This document shows positions 32,647 through 44,743 of a DNA stretch of 64,000 nucleotides, piece after piece. Below the pieces are notes generated by a model. That model had not been told where the DNA came from, did not search any database, and saw nothing but the letters and a program-made list of their open reading frames with translations. Source of the DNA: Norana najaformis (lineage: Eukaryota > Annelida > Clitellata > Crassiclitellata > Hormogastridae); contig OZ029916.1 in assembly GCA_964023275.1 (NCBI GenBank), forward strand, positions 11,214,607 through 11,278,606, read 5' to 3'. Made by a program: the position numbers and the translations under genes. Position 1 is the stretch's first letter. Every line of letters starts with the position of its first letter.

Positions 32647-35600
32647 CTATGTAAGGTCTTCATATTGGAGGTAGTCTAACAACAATTCAGGCAAAGGCAA
32701 ACAACGCAAAGTTACGCCACCTAGCAGCTGGAAAGCACTGAAACAGCGCCGAATTCGCAGCCGACAAAGATGCAGGAGACTCCTTGGACTTTCTGAGAAA
32801 GAAAACAATGGATAAAGTTAGACCTATGTTTGTTTTACTTTTATAAATTTAAAAAATCTGTTTTTAGTTACAAAATCTTTTAGATTTTCTTAATGTAGAT
32901 GGATGGATCTTATAGGAAGGCACTTCATAATATTTCCTTCCAGATGCACCACTGTTTAATTTAATTAAGAAATCTGCTTTGGTTTTCGGGTTCATTTGGT
33001 TTTACTTCACGTCATCATTCTAAGTGTTTTCCACTGAACTGTTTAACATCTGATATGACAGAACATTGGCTGAAGACATGTTTCACTACAGAGGGCATGT
33101 TTAAGCTTCCTTTTAAGACTTGAACACAGAATTGCTTACAACATCAACTGAAGCCTTCTCATTTAAAATTTCTGCCATAAATAAATAATAATAAAAGACA
33201 ATAAAATAAGAAATGTGGATGTTAATCACCCACATATGTATCTGAAGTGGTCTTGCCTTTGACTGTGTGCAGTTTTTTTGTAAAACTATTGTCAACAATT
33301 TGTGCCGCACTGGCCAAATAGAAGTGCAATTTACGGCTCAATTCATTAAGGTTTTTATTAATTTATTAATTATTATTACTTAGCGACTTCTATGGCTCTG
33401 GTGTCTAATGCAAAAGGCATGAACCAATGGCACATCAAACTCAAACCACAGTCAGATCCATACCCAGAGAGTTACATTACATTAAAATCTTGAATATGAA
33501 CAATGTGCAATCCACCTAGCAAATCACATTTCTTTTACATTACCAGCATGTTGAATTTTTAAAAATTATATTACATTCTTGTTACATTAGATTTATCTTT
33601 TTGCAGTTTACCTTTTTGAATTTTATAGTTGGAAATTTACCTGAAAGTGCTAGCAGGGCTTTCCTGTCTTCCTCTGAGTCAACATAGCTGTAGAAGAGTG
33701 GGTCCAGCTTCATGCTTCTGGTGAATAGGAGAATTCGGTGAAGAGCTTTTGCCACTGTTATTCCAGACCTCGTCATCAGAACGCGATTCTCAGCAAACAG
33801 GCGCCAAAAAGGAATTGGTGTGCTCAGCACACCAGGTTCAGTCTCATAGTCATCCTCATCATCACTGTCTCGCAAGCAAACCAGTCTGGCTCTGGAGTCT
33901 TGGCTATGTGGTTGAAAAAATGACTCAACCTCAGCTCCACAACGAAGCACAAAGTTCAGGCATTTCCAGTTATCCATTGCAACAATTACGGACAGGTTTC
34001 CAACAATCTTTGGGTGGTAAAGGTTAACATTTGCACCATGTTCAATTAACAGCCGGGCAAGCGGAAGATTAAACATATCCAGTGCTGGAAGTAGTGGAGG
34101 TACAGCTGATGCACTCAGTGTATTTAACGAAGCACCTGCAGCTATTAAAGTGTGGGCATGAATAAGAGAGTTCTGGTTAATGGCAAGCACAGAAACTGCT
34201 CCAACTGTATTTGCAAAATGAACTTCGCCACTGAAGTAGTGCAGAACTCTTGGACAATAGTCATAATCAAGTGAGCATTTGGTAAAATCCAGCCTAGCCT
34301 CAATCAGGCATTTGGTGGCTTGATCATCATCATGAATCATAGAAAAGTGAAATGCACTTGTAGTACAGGACAAACAAATACGTTGATCAGTATGTGGTAA
34401 AAGTAGTTTGACACAACTGAAACAATAACAAAGGCAGCAGTTAATTCACAGTTGAATGAAACGATCAAATTTCGTCAGTAGTTTTATCAACACTATTTAA
34501 CACAAAATGCAATATAATAATCTTTCTGTAGTCAATTATCATTATTATGAATTATCATGTTTATCAGAGAACCAGGTTGTTATACTTTCTGATATGAACA
34601 TGGAGTTTTTAAGTTTTAGTGCAAGTGGTTTTCATAATACTAAAATTCTGTCAGGTCGTCCCTATGGTGGGTGTGCCTTATTTTAGCATAAAAATATTAA
34701 TGCATTAGTTTGCTTTAGCCTGTAGTCTGCTTTGGCACAATATACTGTTTATTTGCAATCAATACAGGCCAAATTTGTCTTTGGACTGGCTTTTGGTAGT
34801 AGTTGTTATTGGAAACTTTCTTTAATGTCTATCGCTTTGTTAATGTTTGCGATGACAATTTCTCAAATGTTATAGATCTGCTTAAAGTACTGACTATGCT
34901 AAGAGAGCACAAGTTAGAATTGTCATGGCCAGTGTTTCAAAATGAGGAAATTAATTATTTAATTTCATATCGTTGTGCTATAATATCCTGATAGGGCTGC
35001 TTAAGTGTCATCGGCATTTATGTTTGTATTGTATTGATTTTGTAATTACCGCACGTTTATTGTTATTACTATTATGACAACAATGATGATGATGATTATC
35101 TTTATTATTAATACAATTATTTGTTTTGAAAGGGGATGTTAAATTAGTGCAGAGAAAAGTATTACTGCTGTAAGCCACTGACGGTGACTCTCAATGCTTA
35201 ATTTAATTTGTCATGAGCCACAACTTTTATCGAAATATCTTTTATACACTATATAGTTTCAAGAAGCAGTTATGCATAAAATATCCATTTTAAATTAATT
35301 CCATTTTTTTCATACGTAGACTGTAGTTTTGGCTAAATGACAAAAGTAGCACAACTGCTTAATTTACTCCACATGGTTGAATTCTAATGCGGCATGAAGG
35401 GGCAGTGCCACGGGGTCTGTAGTGGTCATATTGGCACTAGCCCCATGGTCCAGCAGAAGACGCACACAGTCTTTGTGACCTTCTTGGGCTGCCAGAAATA
35501 AAGGTGATGCACCATCTTCAGCACAAAAGTTTATGACATCACCCCGACCTTGAAACAGACAGGAAATAATTAAACATTGATGAGGAATGGAAATTCAGTA

Positions 35601-38455
35601 CAAATCATATATACTTGTAATAAGAATAAAAGCATCAAAGACATATTCAGATTATCAACATAATTTACAAATCAGTCTATGTTCAGCAAAATTTTGAAAA
35701 CAGAAGCATGCCATGAACACTCAAAATTATGACAAATTCACAGCAACTACAAATCGAGGGTTTTAAGCCATAAGGTCGTATCAACGATTTCTGCGAAATA
35801 GGGGTTCTGGCAAATATTGAATTCACTTACAACAAAAAAGCTTGTGCCAGAAGGCAGCAGCTATATGGCTTCACTAATGACTAGTTGGTACAAAGATATA
35901 CCACAAATTATGGGTCACATATATGTCATAAGGATGTAAAACTATGGATACAGTATTATTTCGTTTGTAACTAGTAGTCCTGCCAGATGGTTGCATCTTG
36001 AAAATACATCCATGTAACAAAACAACTATTGCCAAGTTTGCAGATTAAATTGTGCCAAATTGCTGCATAAGATAGGAGGCCTATGTCTCTTGCTAAAAGG
36101 ATGCATCTTGTCAAATTTTGGCAAATTTCACCTAATTATCACATTACGTATAAACAATACAATGCATGCTTTAATACATTTTGAAGAGGATTGTCATTAT
36201 TCAGCAATTTGCTAAAACTAATTTTCATTGTTTAAGACAAAAATGTTTAATGCAAATTTTTCTACAAATATTTTCTGTTTCTTTGTTTTTCATAAAATTA
36301 TGTAAAACTTAGATATGACATTCTGGTTTAAACCCCTCAAGATGGAACACCGTGACAATTTTCATGGTAACTATTCTCCACAGGTCAACACTAAATGACT
36401 ATTTTACCAATCAAATGCTTAGAAAAAGTCAACCAATTTCTAACCAATCTTAAGGAGCTGCTGTAGAATGATGTTGAGGCATTTCAGACGACCATAATGG
36501 GCCGCTAGGAATAATGGCGTGATGCCAAAGTCATTTCTAATGTCAATAACAGCACCAGCTTCTAAAAGATGGCTCAATGCTGCAGGTAGATCCAGCTCGA
36601 CACTCATATGTAATGCAGAAAGACCATCGTACTGCTGACTGTTAACATGTGCACCATGTGATAGCAATGAGACAATGCAAGCCATATTTTGAGATTGGAC
36701 CGCTAAAATCAAATGAAATATACATCAGTTTAAGTATCTGTTAAGAGCTTATAATTTCTAAGTTCATCTAGCTCAATGATTCCATTGTCAGTTGTAAGAA
36801 CAAAGTTTTATGGCTTAATGCTCACAAGTATTTTTAATGAAGATATCACTTTAAATATTCACATGAACCATCAACATTTATCTCTCAGAAAGACTGTGCA
36901 AGGAACTGAGAAAAGGAATTTTTTTACGATGATATAAGAGACAAGAAGAAGTTGTAATAAAAAGGCATAGATAAGAAATTTAAGAAGTGATCCACAGGAA
37001 CATCAAGTTGTTCATGTTCCTAGAACACTTATTACACTAGAACAATTACATATTTTGAACATTTATCCAAATCACACAGAACAGGCCAAACAGCAGAGTA
37101 CCATTTGAGAAAGTAAGTATATCTTCTACTGTTTACCTGCCATGAGAGGCGTTACACTCATATGGTCACACAGGTTTGGGTTAGCTTTCCCATCCAGAAG
37201 GATATTTAAGCAGAGCTCATTGCCCGCTTTTGCAGCCTCTAGAAGGGCAGTGCTGTCATCAAATGCTTGCCAGTCAACACATGTCGCTTCTAAAAATGTT
37301 CACCAGCACCATAAACTGATATGAAGTAGTTTTGAGATTTTAAAGGTTACTGATTCCAAAATTTGATTTACGGATTTCTGATTTAACTCATAAGAAATTT
37401 CCAGTACAGGTCAATTTATGAGACAGGAAAAGTAAAAAATATAAAATAACAGAAAGATGCAAAAATAATGCTGATCCTTTTTGTTGTATTTCTGCTTCTG
37501 TCTGTTTTTCATTAGTCTTTCAGTTTGAACATTTACCATTGTTAACAAGTTCAGCAAGACAATCTGGATGGTTTTCTGCAGCTGCCTCATGGATTGGTTT
37601 CCAGCCTCGATTATCCGACACATCCACAGGATGACCTTCAAAAACAATGCGACACCTTGCCCGTTCAACAGCCTCTGGTTAACTGAAAATTTTTTCTGTA
37701 AAGGTCACCCCAAAATATTACAGATCACCAAACAATATGCCTCGTTCTGGTTCCCACACTGCAAATATTCTTAGACCATTTAACCGCCGTTCATATTTTG
37801 CTCGATGAATAATCAACTGTTCCCTAGGCCTAATACTAATATTATATTATGCCTAGGAAGCTGGTTTTTAGATGCTGGCATAAACAATTTAAATAAATAA
37901 ACATCCCTACTTATCTAACTTATAACAGTCCAGCAACATGTAGATGAATTTTACCATGAGGAATCTGTTACATACCAACTTCCCTGAATATATGCTGCAG
38001 GTGTGAATCCACCTGAACATGGTACAAACAACACTAGCACATTTACAATTTCCAAGTCCTAAGTCTATTGCACTAGTGTTCATATAATGATCATGCATTA
38101 AGCATTACCCCAAGTTAAAGAATAATGTATTACTGAATCTTTGCTGTAGCCAATCTATAACCCTCGCCAAGATGATTACAAAAATAAATCAACTGAATGG
38201 CACATGATGTGGTATGCACAACATACAAGTACTGCTTCCAGCCTAGCTTTATGAGTAGATGATAAAACAGACTGTAGGTACAAGTAATGAACATTTCTAA
38301 CCAAAATCTAACTAGTGTAGCAGACAGGAAAGATATTTCTTAAAAAGACAAAGTTTTAAAAGACCTTTGCTTATCAGTCTTTTTAAGTCATCCAGCCGAC
38401 CATGTCTTGCAGCTTGAGCAACAGTCTTACAGGGCACCAGCGAACAAGTTTCCAT
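32647..38455 (-). CDS. ASB3: Ankyrin-repeat and SOCS-box protein, ASB3-like, seven exons
   Basis: Minus-strand exons are 38455-38365, 37635-37537, 37289-37137, 36702-36445, 35548-35368, 34356-33641 and 32792-32647, giving 547 residues. All junctions are GT-AG and phase-compatible (five introns in phase 1, the fifth in phase 2). ASB proteins recruit targets through ankyrin repeats and bind Elongin B/C-Cullin5 through the SOCS box. Repeats visible: VDVSDNRGWKPIHEAAAENH, STALLEAAKAGNELCLNIL, SVTPLMAAVQSQNMACIV, YDGLSALHMSVELDLPAAL, NDFGITPLFLAAHYGRLKCL and GASPLFLAAQEGHKDCVRLL, then LPLHAALEFNHV. The long exon 6 holds diverged repeats (LARLLIEHGANVNLYH) and an acidic patch, DSDDEDDYETE. The final exon is the SOCS box: SLLHLCRLRIRRCF, then LPLPELLLDYLQYEDL. 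Order and motifs match ASB3 (about 518 residues); the first four and last exons are the surest. Exon 2 has an alternative upstream acceptor (start 37674) that breaks repeat spacing. No transcript evidence. Confidence 0.9.
33355..33445 (-). repeat. Dispersed repeat, inverted copy with (ATT)n tail
   Basis: The inverse complement reads gtgccattggttcatgcc, then tgcattagacaccagagcca and a tail of taataataatt. It matches the copies at 11080, 12092 and 46231. It lies in the last intron of the ASB3-like gene. Confidence 0.6.
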
Positions 38456-38994
38456 CGTAAAGCTTTCCTCTCAAGTATTCCAGCTGCAAACAAAATCAGT
38501 CAAAGATGTTTATTCTGCACATTTATTTTGTCATAAATTGTCCTATTCTAGAGGTATTGGATACAGGAATGTGGGCCTATGATTAAAGTTTTTGTATGTA
38601 GACTAAACTACGTTAGGCTAGGCTAGTAATCTTGAAAGGAATCAACTGTTGTGGGTCCCATGGTTCTCAGACTCAAACAAAGACCAATATGAGGTTAAAC
38701 TCATGATCAGCCAAGAGTCAGAAGAAAGCAGTGACGGGAATAGAAAAATGGAGAATTTTTCTAGGTTGAAACAATAAGCCGATGGTATTTGCTGGTGACA
38801 GAATTCTGCATAATACCTGTAAGTGCTTTTGCCTAAACTGAAAGGTCAACTTTGCACTAGTCTGAATGTTCTTTGTTCTCACTTTCGTGTAGCCTTCTTG
38901 TACAAGTCCAAGTAATTAATAATATTATTAATAATGGCTAGATACTTACAAATTTCTTGCATATTTGCTAATTTCCTATATATCATAAAACTTC

Positions 38995-39110
38995 TTTAAA
39001 ATGTCCCAGGCATTTATTTGTAAAAATTGTTTTTACCTCTGGCAGCAGTTGGAGACTGAAGCCTAAAAGAGGCCGACATTTATTTGCAAAAATAATTTTA
39101 CCACATGGTA
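38995..39110. repeat. Dispersed repeat, copy 2 of a pair
   Basis: catttatttgtaaaaattg, tttttacctctggcagcag, ttggagactg, then a second arm catttatttgcaaaaataat. Same order as at 23215-23330. Confidence 0.5.
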
Positions 39111-39439
39111 AAACATCAAATTTGTTTCTCCTTAGCAAGAAAACTGCTAAATGCACCAATAAAACATGCCTGCAAGTCTTTCTCAGCTTCACCAGTATGT
39201 TTGAAGTAGTTTGTACACATGCTGGACACTGGTACCCAACCTGCACCAGCATATCAGCACCTAAACGAGACCAGCTGTTTGCTACAGATCGGCATCTAAA
39301 GAAATTCTTCCTACCCTCCAGAGGACACTGGGGACCAGTGTTTAATTATAATCTGCAATTTCTATAGTGCCAGTTGATGCACCAGGCATCAACTGATGTT
39401 GAAGCATATGTTTTTGCATTTACAAGTCAGCTTTCAAAG

Positions 39440-39690
39440 AATTCATTCGAAACTTTTTTCGACATTTGTCTATATGTTAGTGATTTTTCAACCAGTCTAT
39501 ACAAATTTCTGATTTTCTTACCTTTGTTTATGATATTCCGACCTTCATCAATGTTTCTGATGTTCCCACCTTCATGCTTTGGACTTTCCAACCTTTATCT
39601 ATATGCTTATGATTCCGCATCTGTCTGTTTTTGATTCTAAGACCTCCATGTTCCTGTATTTGTGATTTTTACGTTCATGTGTAATATTTG
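39440..39690. repeat. Degenerate tandem repeats of about 25-30 bp
   Basis: Successive blocks resemble ttctgatttt, cc-acctt-at, ctatatgtt, with heavy divergence (for example tattccgaccttcatcaatg, gttcccaccttcatgctttg, ctttccaacctttatctata). Unit boundaries are soft. Confidence 0.4.
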
Positions 39691-39974
39691 TATATTTTTA
39701 TTAAAAAGCTTAATACATCACATTACAAGTAAGTAGTAAGTAAATAATCTTTTTATTAGCACGAGACAAATGCCTACACCTTACAACAACAATCCATACA
39801 CAGAAATATAACACAAGGTCATGCAACAATGTAAAATACAGTCTGAAAGGCCAACTTTTTTCAATATAGTTCTGGTTAAACAGTTCAAAACTTCATTACA
39901 TAGAGAAACAGAAGATCGACTCATGGAAAGATCTAACAGAATTTACATAATGATAAGCAATCATCATTTTACAA

Positions 39975-41250
39975 TTTATTATATTTGTACAGTGAATGAA
40001 TGATGAACAATTTTTTATGAAGTACACGTAATGTGTGGAAGTACGGCAATCAAAAAGAATGCCCCCTCTCCCACAAGGTGAAACCATGACAGTGTTTTGC
40101 TGGAAGTAACTGGTGAAAGCAGTTTTTAGGTACCTGGATGCTTTTAAACAATTTCAAATCAATTTTCTCACAATATTTCCCCAATTTTACACTGTCACCA
40201 TTCAAAAGGCCATTATGCACAGCCTGATGTAGAAAGGAATCAATCATCCCAACTACTTCTATTGACAAGAAGCCACCCCAAGATGGAAAAGCATAAGTAA
40301 GCCGGGAGACAACAAGAGCTTGGAAAATGTTTTGTAATTTACTGGAAAGCATTCCTTGAGATCGAAGGACTTCTAGTGGGTAAAGGCTGCAAAATAAAAG
40401 ACACATGGTCATCATATTTCAAATCTTCTCTAAACAGAACACCCAACAGTTTAGCAAGTTTAACTTGTTCAACGCCGACTGTAGGATCAGGGAGGGATAA
40501 GAATCTAGGGTTCAGTCTGTAAAATATAATTCTTTTGGTCTTAGGTACATTAAGTATCAGTTTGTTCCTAGAAGTCCAATCCTTCATATTAGCAAATTCA
40601 GTGTCAAGGCTAACAGGGGATTTTGTGGGACAAGAAGACTGGTGTCACCTGCAAATGTAAAGAGAATGTTAGTCGGAGCTAAAGGTTTAGGTCACTTTCC
40701 ATAAGAACGTAGAGACTGGGATTCAACGCCAGACCCTTGAACAACAATATGATTGATGGAGGCAGGATCAGCAACTAAATTATCAGATTCGAGGGCTTAT
40801 ATTACCCAGATCAGAAGTCAACAATCCAGTTCGATATTTCAGGTGTGAGGTTTAGAGAATAACCTTAAGAATTAAAACAGAGTGGTCGACAACATCAAAT
40901 GCCTCGGAGAAGTCGACTAGCAAGCACCTCACGTAGAAGTTGCTTTCCTGCATCAATGCAACACGATGCAGGAAGAAAGTGAGATCGCTGGTACAACTGC
41001 CAGTGGGTTTAAACCCAAACTGGTCTTGCAAGGCTTCACAAGAAATGTTAGGTCAAGCCACTCAGAGAAACAATTTTTTCTGTAATTCTAGAGAGAACTG
41101 GACGAGTCACAGATATTGGCTTAAAGTCAGACAGGGTAGACGGCTTGGAAATTCTTGGCACGGGAGTAACTACTGCAGTTCGCCGGTTGTCAGGAATGGT
41201 CCCAGATTTGAAGGAGGTGTTAAAAACATGAGTGACCAATTCCACCAACG
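39975..41250 (-). pseudogene. CR1/jockey-type LINE reverse transcriptase, decayed
   Basis: Minus-strand frames in order: SFKSGTIPDNRRTAVVTPVP and LSDFKPISVTRPVLSRITEK (fingers), FGFKPTGSCTSDLTFFLHRV, then VRCLLVDFSEAFDVVDHSVL (motif A). A broken palm follows, then MKDWTSRNKLILNVPKTK and KLAKLLGVLFREDLKYDDHV. After a frameshift near 40400 it gives LVVSRLTYAFPSWGGFL and continues toward 39980. Several frameshifts and stops are present. It differs from the RTE copies, having the jockey/CR1-like palm order, and lacks an endonuclease here. Confidence 0.8.
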
Positions 41251-42148
41251 CATAAGAACATTTCTAAAAGAGCCAGACAGGCAGCTGTGTGGCAGTGTTT
41301 GGATGCTTGCATAGAAGTCTTTCGATTTTCAGGATATTAACGAATCGTTTCGTATTTCTGATGCCAGCCACAATATTGTTTTATTATAAAAAAAATAATA
41401 ATGTACATAAAAAATCGCTGGAAACACGTTTCATCCAAAATTGTTAATTTTTCAAGTTATATGATCTCTTCGCAAGTTGCTTAATGATCATACGCAAATG
41501 AATTTATGAACTTTCTCATCACTTTTTGCATTACAAGCGACAGTTACAATAACTCATGAAGCACGTTTCGACAGATGGGAATACGAAAAGTAGGAAAACG
41601 AAAACAGAAACGTTTCCGATGCTATGTTTATCGTAAGCGTAACCTCAAGATTTCTACAGCGCCCAACGAGTTAAGTTGTGGGAACCAGCGTTGAAGCTGA
41701 CCCAACAAGATTTTTCTGAAGCAGCATTTTTGTAGCGCATAAATATTTACACTTGTAACGTTGTCTTCAGAAGTATTGCGTAATATAAAAAAACTTGCTG
41801 TAATCACCGAGAAACGGCCGCTTGAGGCCACCCTACTTAAAAACAATATGCGAGAGAAATTAGATCGCTGGCAGGTAGCGGAAGCACTCCCCACTGAATA
41901 AGTAAGTGAGTGGCTCCCAGTACGACATGGGTAGCGTCATAAAAACTATGCGCGAGTGTTCTATCAAAGATCTTAGAGTCTAAGTCTTTGGTCGTATCAT
42001 GTCACATCCGATCGATGATGGAGTGCTTATTCTAAACTGGAGAACTTAGCAGGGAGCATATTCATGCATTTCGCTGTCGTGCATCAACGCAACTACGAAA
42101 ATCCGAACAGCGTTGAGGTAGGCCTGCATCCACAGAACGTGGAAACAC
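41251..42148. other. No supported gene; small LINE tail
   Basis: Apart from a LINE tail at 41636-41695, nothing is recognised. The remaining ORFs have no domains. Confidence 0.4.
41636..41695 (-). mobile_element. L2/CR1-type LINE tail, short fragment
   Basis: gatttctacagcgcccaacg, then gttgtgggaaccagc. It matches the terminal 3' UTR of the LINE family seen at 15178, 20153, 45427 and 53490; everything upstream of the tail is missing. Confidence 0.65.
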
Positions 42149-42610
42149 GTGGATGCGTGCCAAGCGCAAATTGAAAGAGAATTGGGGACAACCTGCGATT
42201 TGTTCCTTTGGACTGACCAGCTGAGAAAGTTCATTGTTAGCCTCGGTATGAAGCACCACGCCAATGTGACCACACACACCAATGGTGGCTGTCTCGATTT
42301 GGTCATCATACGAGATGACTGCAGTCCGGTCGTTGTCGCCCTCGAGCCTCCATCGATTTCCGATCACGACTTGCTAACATATCACATTCTACTTCCCAGG
42401 CCTGCCCACTCATCAAGGAGGTTAGAGTACGTCCGAGGTTGGAAACCATTGGGATGGTATTAAGCCATTCGCCAAAGCCGGCTTAACATTCGTCTTTGCA
42501 AGCTATCTGCCAAAGTCGATCTCTCCTCAGCAGAGTTGTTTGACCAATACGCTCAGCTCCACCATCAACCCTCTGCCTCCGTCACGTTCCGTTCGCATCA
42601 GATGTAACTA
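42149..42610 (+). pseudogene. LINE endonuclease-domain fragment
   Basis: The plus-strand ORF resembles the end of an APE-type endonuclease of L2/CR1-like LINEs: GTTCDLFLWTDQLRKFIVSL, THTNGGCLDLVIIRDD, PPSISDHDLLTYHILLPRP (the SDH catalytic motif), then RRLEYVRGWKPL. After a frame break at about 42464, SSAELFDQYAQLHH continues the linker. It is a fragment without the RT. Confidence 0.65.
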
Positions 42611-42841
42611 CCTCACTCCGTAGTTTGACATTTAGGCAAGCCGAGCACCATTTTAGGACACGACTGGGCAATGACCGCAGTGAATGAGGAAAAGGAGGTT
42701 AGAGGACATCCATTTTGAGATTTGGTTGAGACATCAAGCAACTGAGTTATGGACGAGGAAAAATAGCTAGGCGAGAAAGATTTGAAAGGTTCAGATTTGA
42801 AAGGTTCAATGTCATATGCACAAGGATAGATGGTGGTCGAC

Positions 42842-43110
42842 TTATGATGATTCTATGAGATGGTTCTGCGGGGTTTTGTACAAAATGAAAAGAAGTATCC
42901 CTAAGACGGAACCCTGAGGGACGCCACAATGGATGTAATAAGTAATCTCCCTTAGTTCATAGTTGAAAAGCGCTAGAAGGGAGTGCCGTGGGTGTCTAAA
43001 GCGCAATTCACGTCAAATGGTTCGAGGAGACTCACCGGCTGGCCGCTATCCCCCGCGTCAAACAGAACCGCATGAATCCGCTGTGGCCTTGTGACCGATA
43101 CTGGCGGCGC
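42842..43110 (-). pseudogene. LINE reverse transcriptase palm fragment
   Basis: On the minus strand, REITYYIHCGVPQGSVLGIL, then LFILYKTP is RT motif B of a CR1/jockey-like element. It is preceded, in a nearby frame, by HAVLFDAGDSGQPVSLLEPF, which looks like the motif A region. It faces the plus-strand fragment beginning at 43120. Confidence 0.6.
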
Positions 43111-43119
43111 ATGCACGGA

Positions 43120-43590
43120 ATAGAGATGAATTGTGACAATTCGTTGCATAAAGTTAACTCTGCATTCGCTCCATTTCGGCATCTCCGTCATACAAAGCAG
43201 CAGTTCATCCGGCAATTTGGGTGTTGCGTTTGACTCCAACCTGTCTTTCAGTGAACACATTCATTCTATATGTAGATCTGCCCACAACCACATCCATGAT
43301 ATCCATAGGATTAGGCGCCATGTTCCTTTTTCTACCATGGTTTGTTTGACTAATGCCCTGCTCTCCAGCCGTCTTGACTACTGCAACTATATTAATGGCA
43401 TTTCAAAAGCTAATCTGATGAAACTTCAAAGTGTCCAAAATACATTGGCAAGAGCTATCACTAAAACTCCAAAAGTATGAACATATATCACCAATGATAA
43501 AATCGTTGCATTGGCTGCCCATAGAAAAGTGACTAATGTTCAAGACTGTTGTATACAAGACTCGACATTTCAGCCAACCTCACTATATTC
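43120..43590 (+). pseudogene. LINE reverse transcriptase C-terminal fragment
   Basis: On the plus strand, NLGVAFDSNLSFSEHIHSIC, RSAHNHIHDIHRIRRHVPFS, NALLSSRLDYCNYINGISKA, then LMKLQSVQNTLARAITKTPK. This is the post-palm and thumb region common to L2/CR1-like LINEs. It ends near 43480 in this frame with traces beyond. Confidence 0.75.
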
Positions 43591-43726
43591 ATGTCTGTCA
43601 AGTTGAAACACATTCATTTTCAACATATTCATATTCGACAGCAAATTTGTCCGTCAAGTTAGACAACATATTCAGGCTCGTATCCATAATTTCGTAATAA
43701 CCTTATATATTAATCCTTAAAATCGA

Positions 43727-44575
43727 ATCGTCCCAAAAATAATCTCTACCCGATTATCCATACTACATACCAAGGCCTACTCCAGACACCCACCCCCTTA
43801 TGGTTACAAACGCAAATTTGGACGCAGTCCCCTCCCAAATCTACCATTATGTAATGCATTGTAACTGTTCAAAGGCAATATACGCCAAGTTCAGGCCTCC
43901 ATTGTAAAATGATCTCGAGTCCATTCTTAAATCTCTTACCCAATATCGATACTATATACCAAGGCCTACTCCAGACACCCACCAGCTCATGGTTACAAAC
44001 GCAAACTTTGACGCAACACCCTCCCAAATCTACCATTATGTAATGCATTGCAACTGCTCAAAGGCAATACACGCCAAGTTCAGGCCACCGTTGTAAAATG
44101 ATCTCGGATCCATTCTTAAATCTCTTACCCATTATCCATACTACATACCAAGGCCTACTCCATATTCTCGCCAGCTTATGGTTACAAACGCAAATTTGGA
44201 CGCAGTCCCCTCCCAAATCTACCATTATGTAATGCATTGCTACTGCTCAAAGGCAATATACGCCAAGTTCAGGCCTCCATCGTAAAATGATCTCGACTCC
44301 ATTCTTAAATCTCTTACCCAATATCGATACTATATACAAAGGCCTACTCCATATTCTCGCCAGCTTATGGTTACAAACGCAAATTTGGACGCAGCACCCT
44401 CCCAAACCTACCATTATGTAATGCATTGCAACTGCTCAAAGGCAATATACGCCAAGTTCAGGCCACCGTTGTAAGATGATCTCGACTCTATTCTTAGATC
44501 TCTTACCCATTATCGAGACTACATACCAAGCCCTACTCTATACACCCATCCGCTTATGGTTGCAAACGCATAACT
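43727..44575. repeat. Satellite, 189-bp unit, about 4.4 copies
   Basis: The segment accattatgtaatgcatt starts at 43843, 44032, 44221 and 44410, exactly 189 bases apart each time. Other shared pieces are ataccaaggcctactccaga, ggttacaaacgcaaatttg, acgcca and aagttcaggcc. Units 1-2 and 3-4 differ at paired sites (acacccacc versus attctcgcc), suggesting block duplication. No ORF. Confidence 0.95.
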
Positions 44576-44743
44576 TTAATCGTCGTCATCATTATAATAA
44601 TTATTTATTAATCTGCTGCCTACTTGATATTTAGGAGACGCAAGATGCCGATAGCAATCCTCACTTGTTACTTTGCTAGTAAATTACCTCAGTAAGCCAG
44701 TCTGTAAAGAAATCTACGTCGACCTGGTATTATATAGATCTAT

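Larger units (their letters stand above)
38456..39974. other. Upstream flank of the ASB3-like gene, repeats
   Basis: The presumed promoter or 5' UTR of the ASB3-like gene lies just right of 38455, but no element is clear. Further right are a dispersed repeat (38995-39110) and a region of degenerate short repeats (39440-39690). No gene is supported. Confidence 0.4.

Noticed and set aside
33582-33640. Apparent C-terminus of the ankyrin protein at 33582
   Set aside because: A perfect donor (cag/gtaaat) at 33641 and a SOCS-box exon at 32792-32647 in the right phase show this is intron read-through.
37636-37674. Longer form of ASB3-like exon 2
   Set aside because: The alternative acceptor at 37674 is in phase but adds 13 residues inside an ankyrin repeat; the acceptor at 37635 gives normal repeat spacing (ISKGHPVDVSDNRGW).
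42046-42367. Minus-strand ORFs opposite the endonuclease fragment
   Set aside because: They mirror the plus-strand LINE frame and show no motifs of their own.
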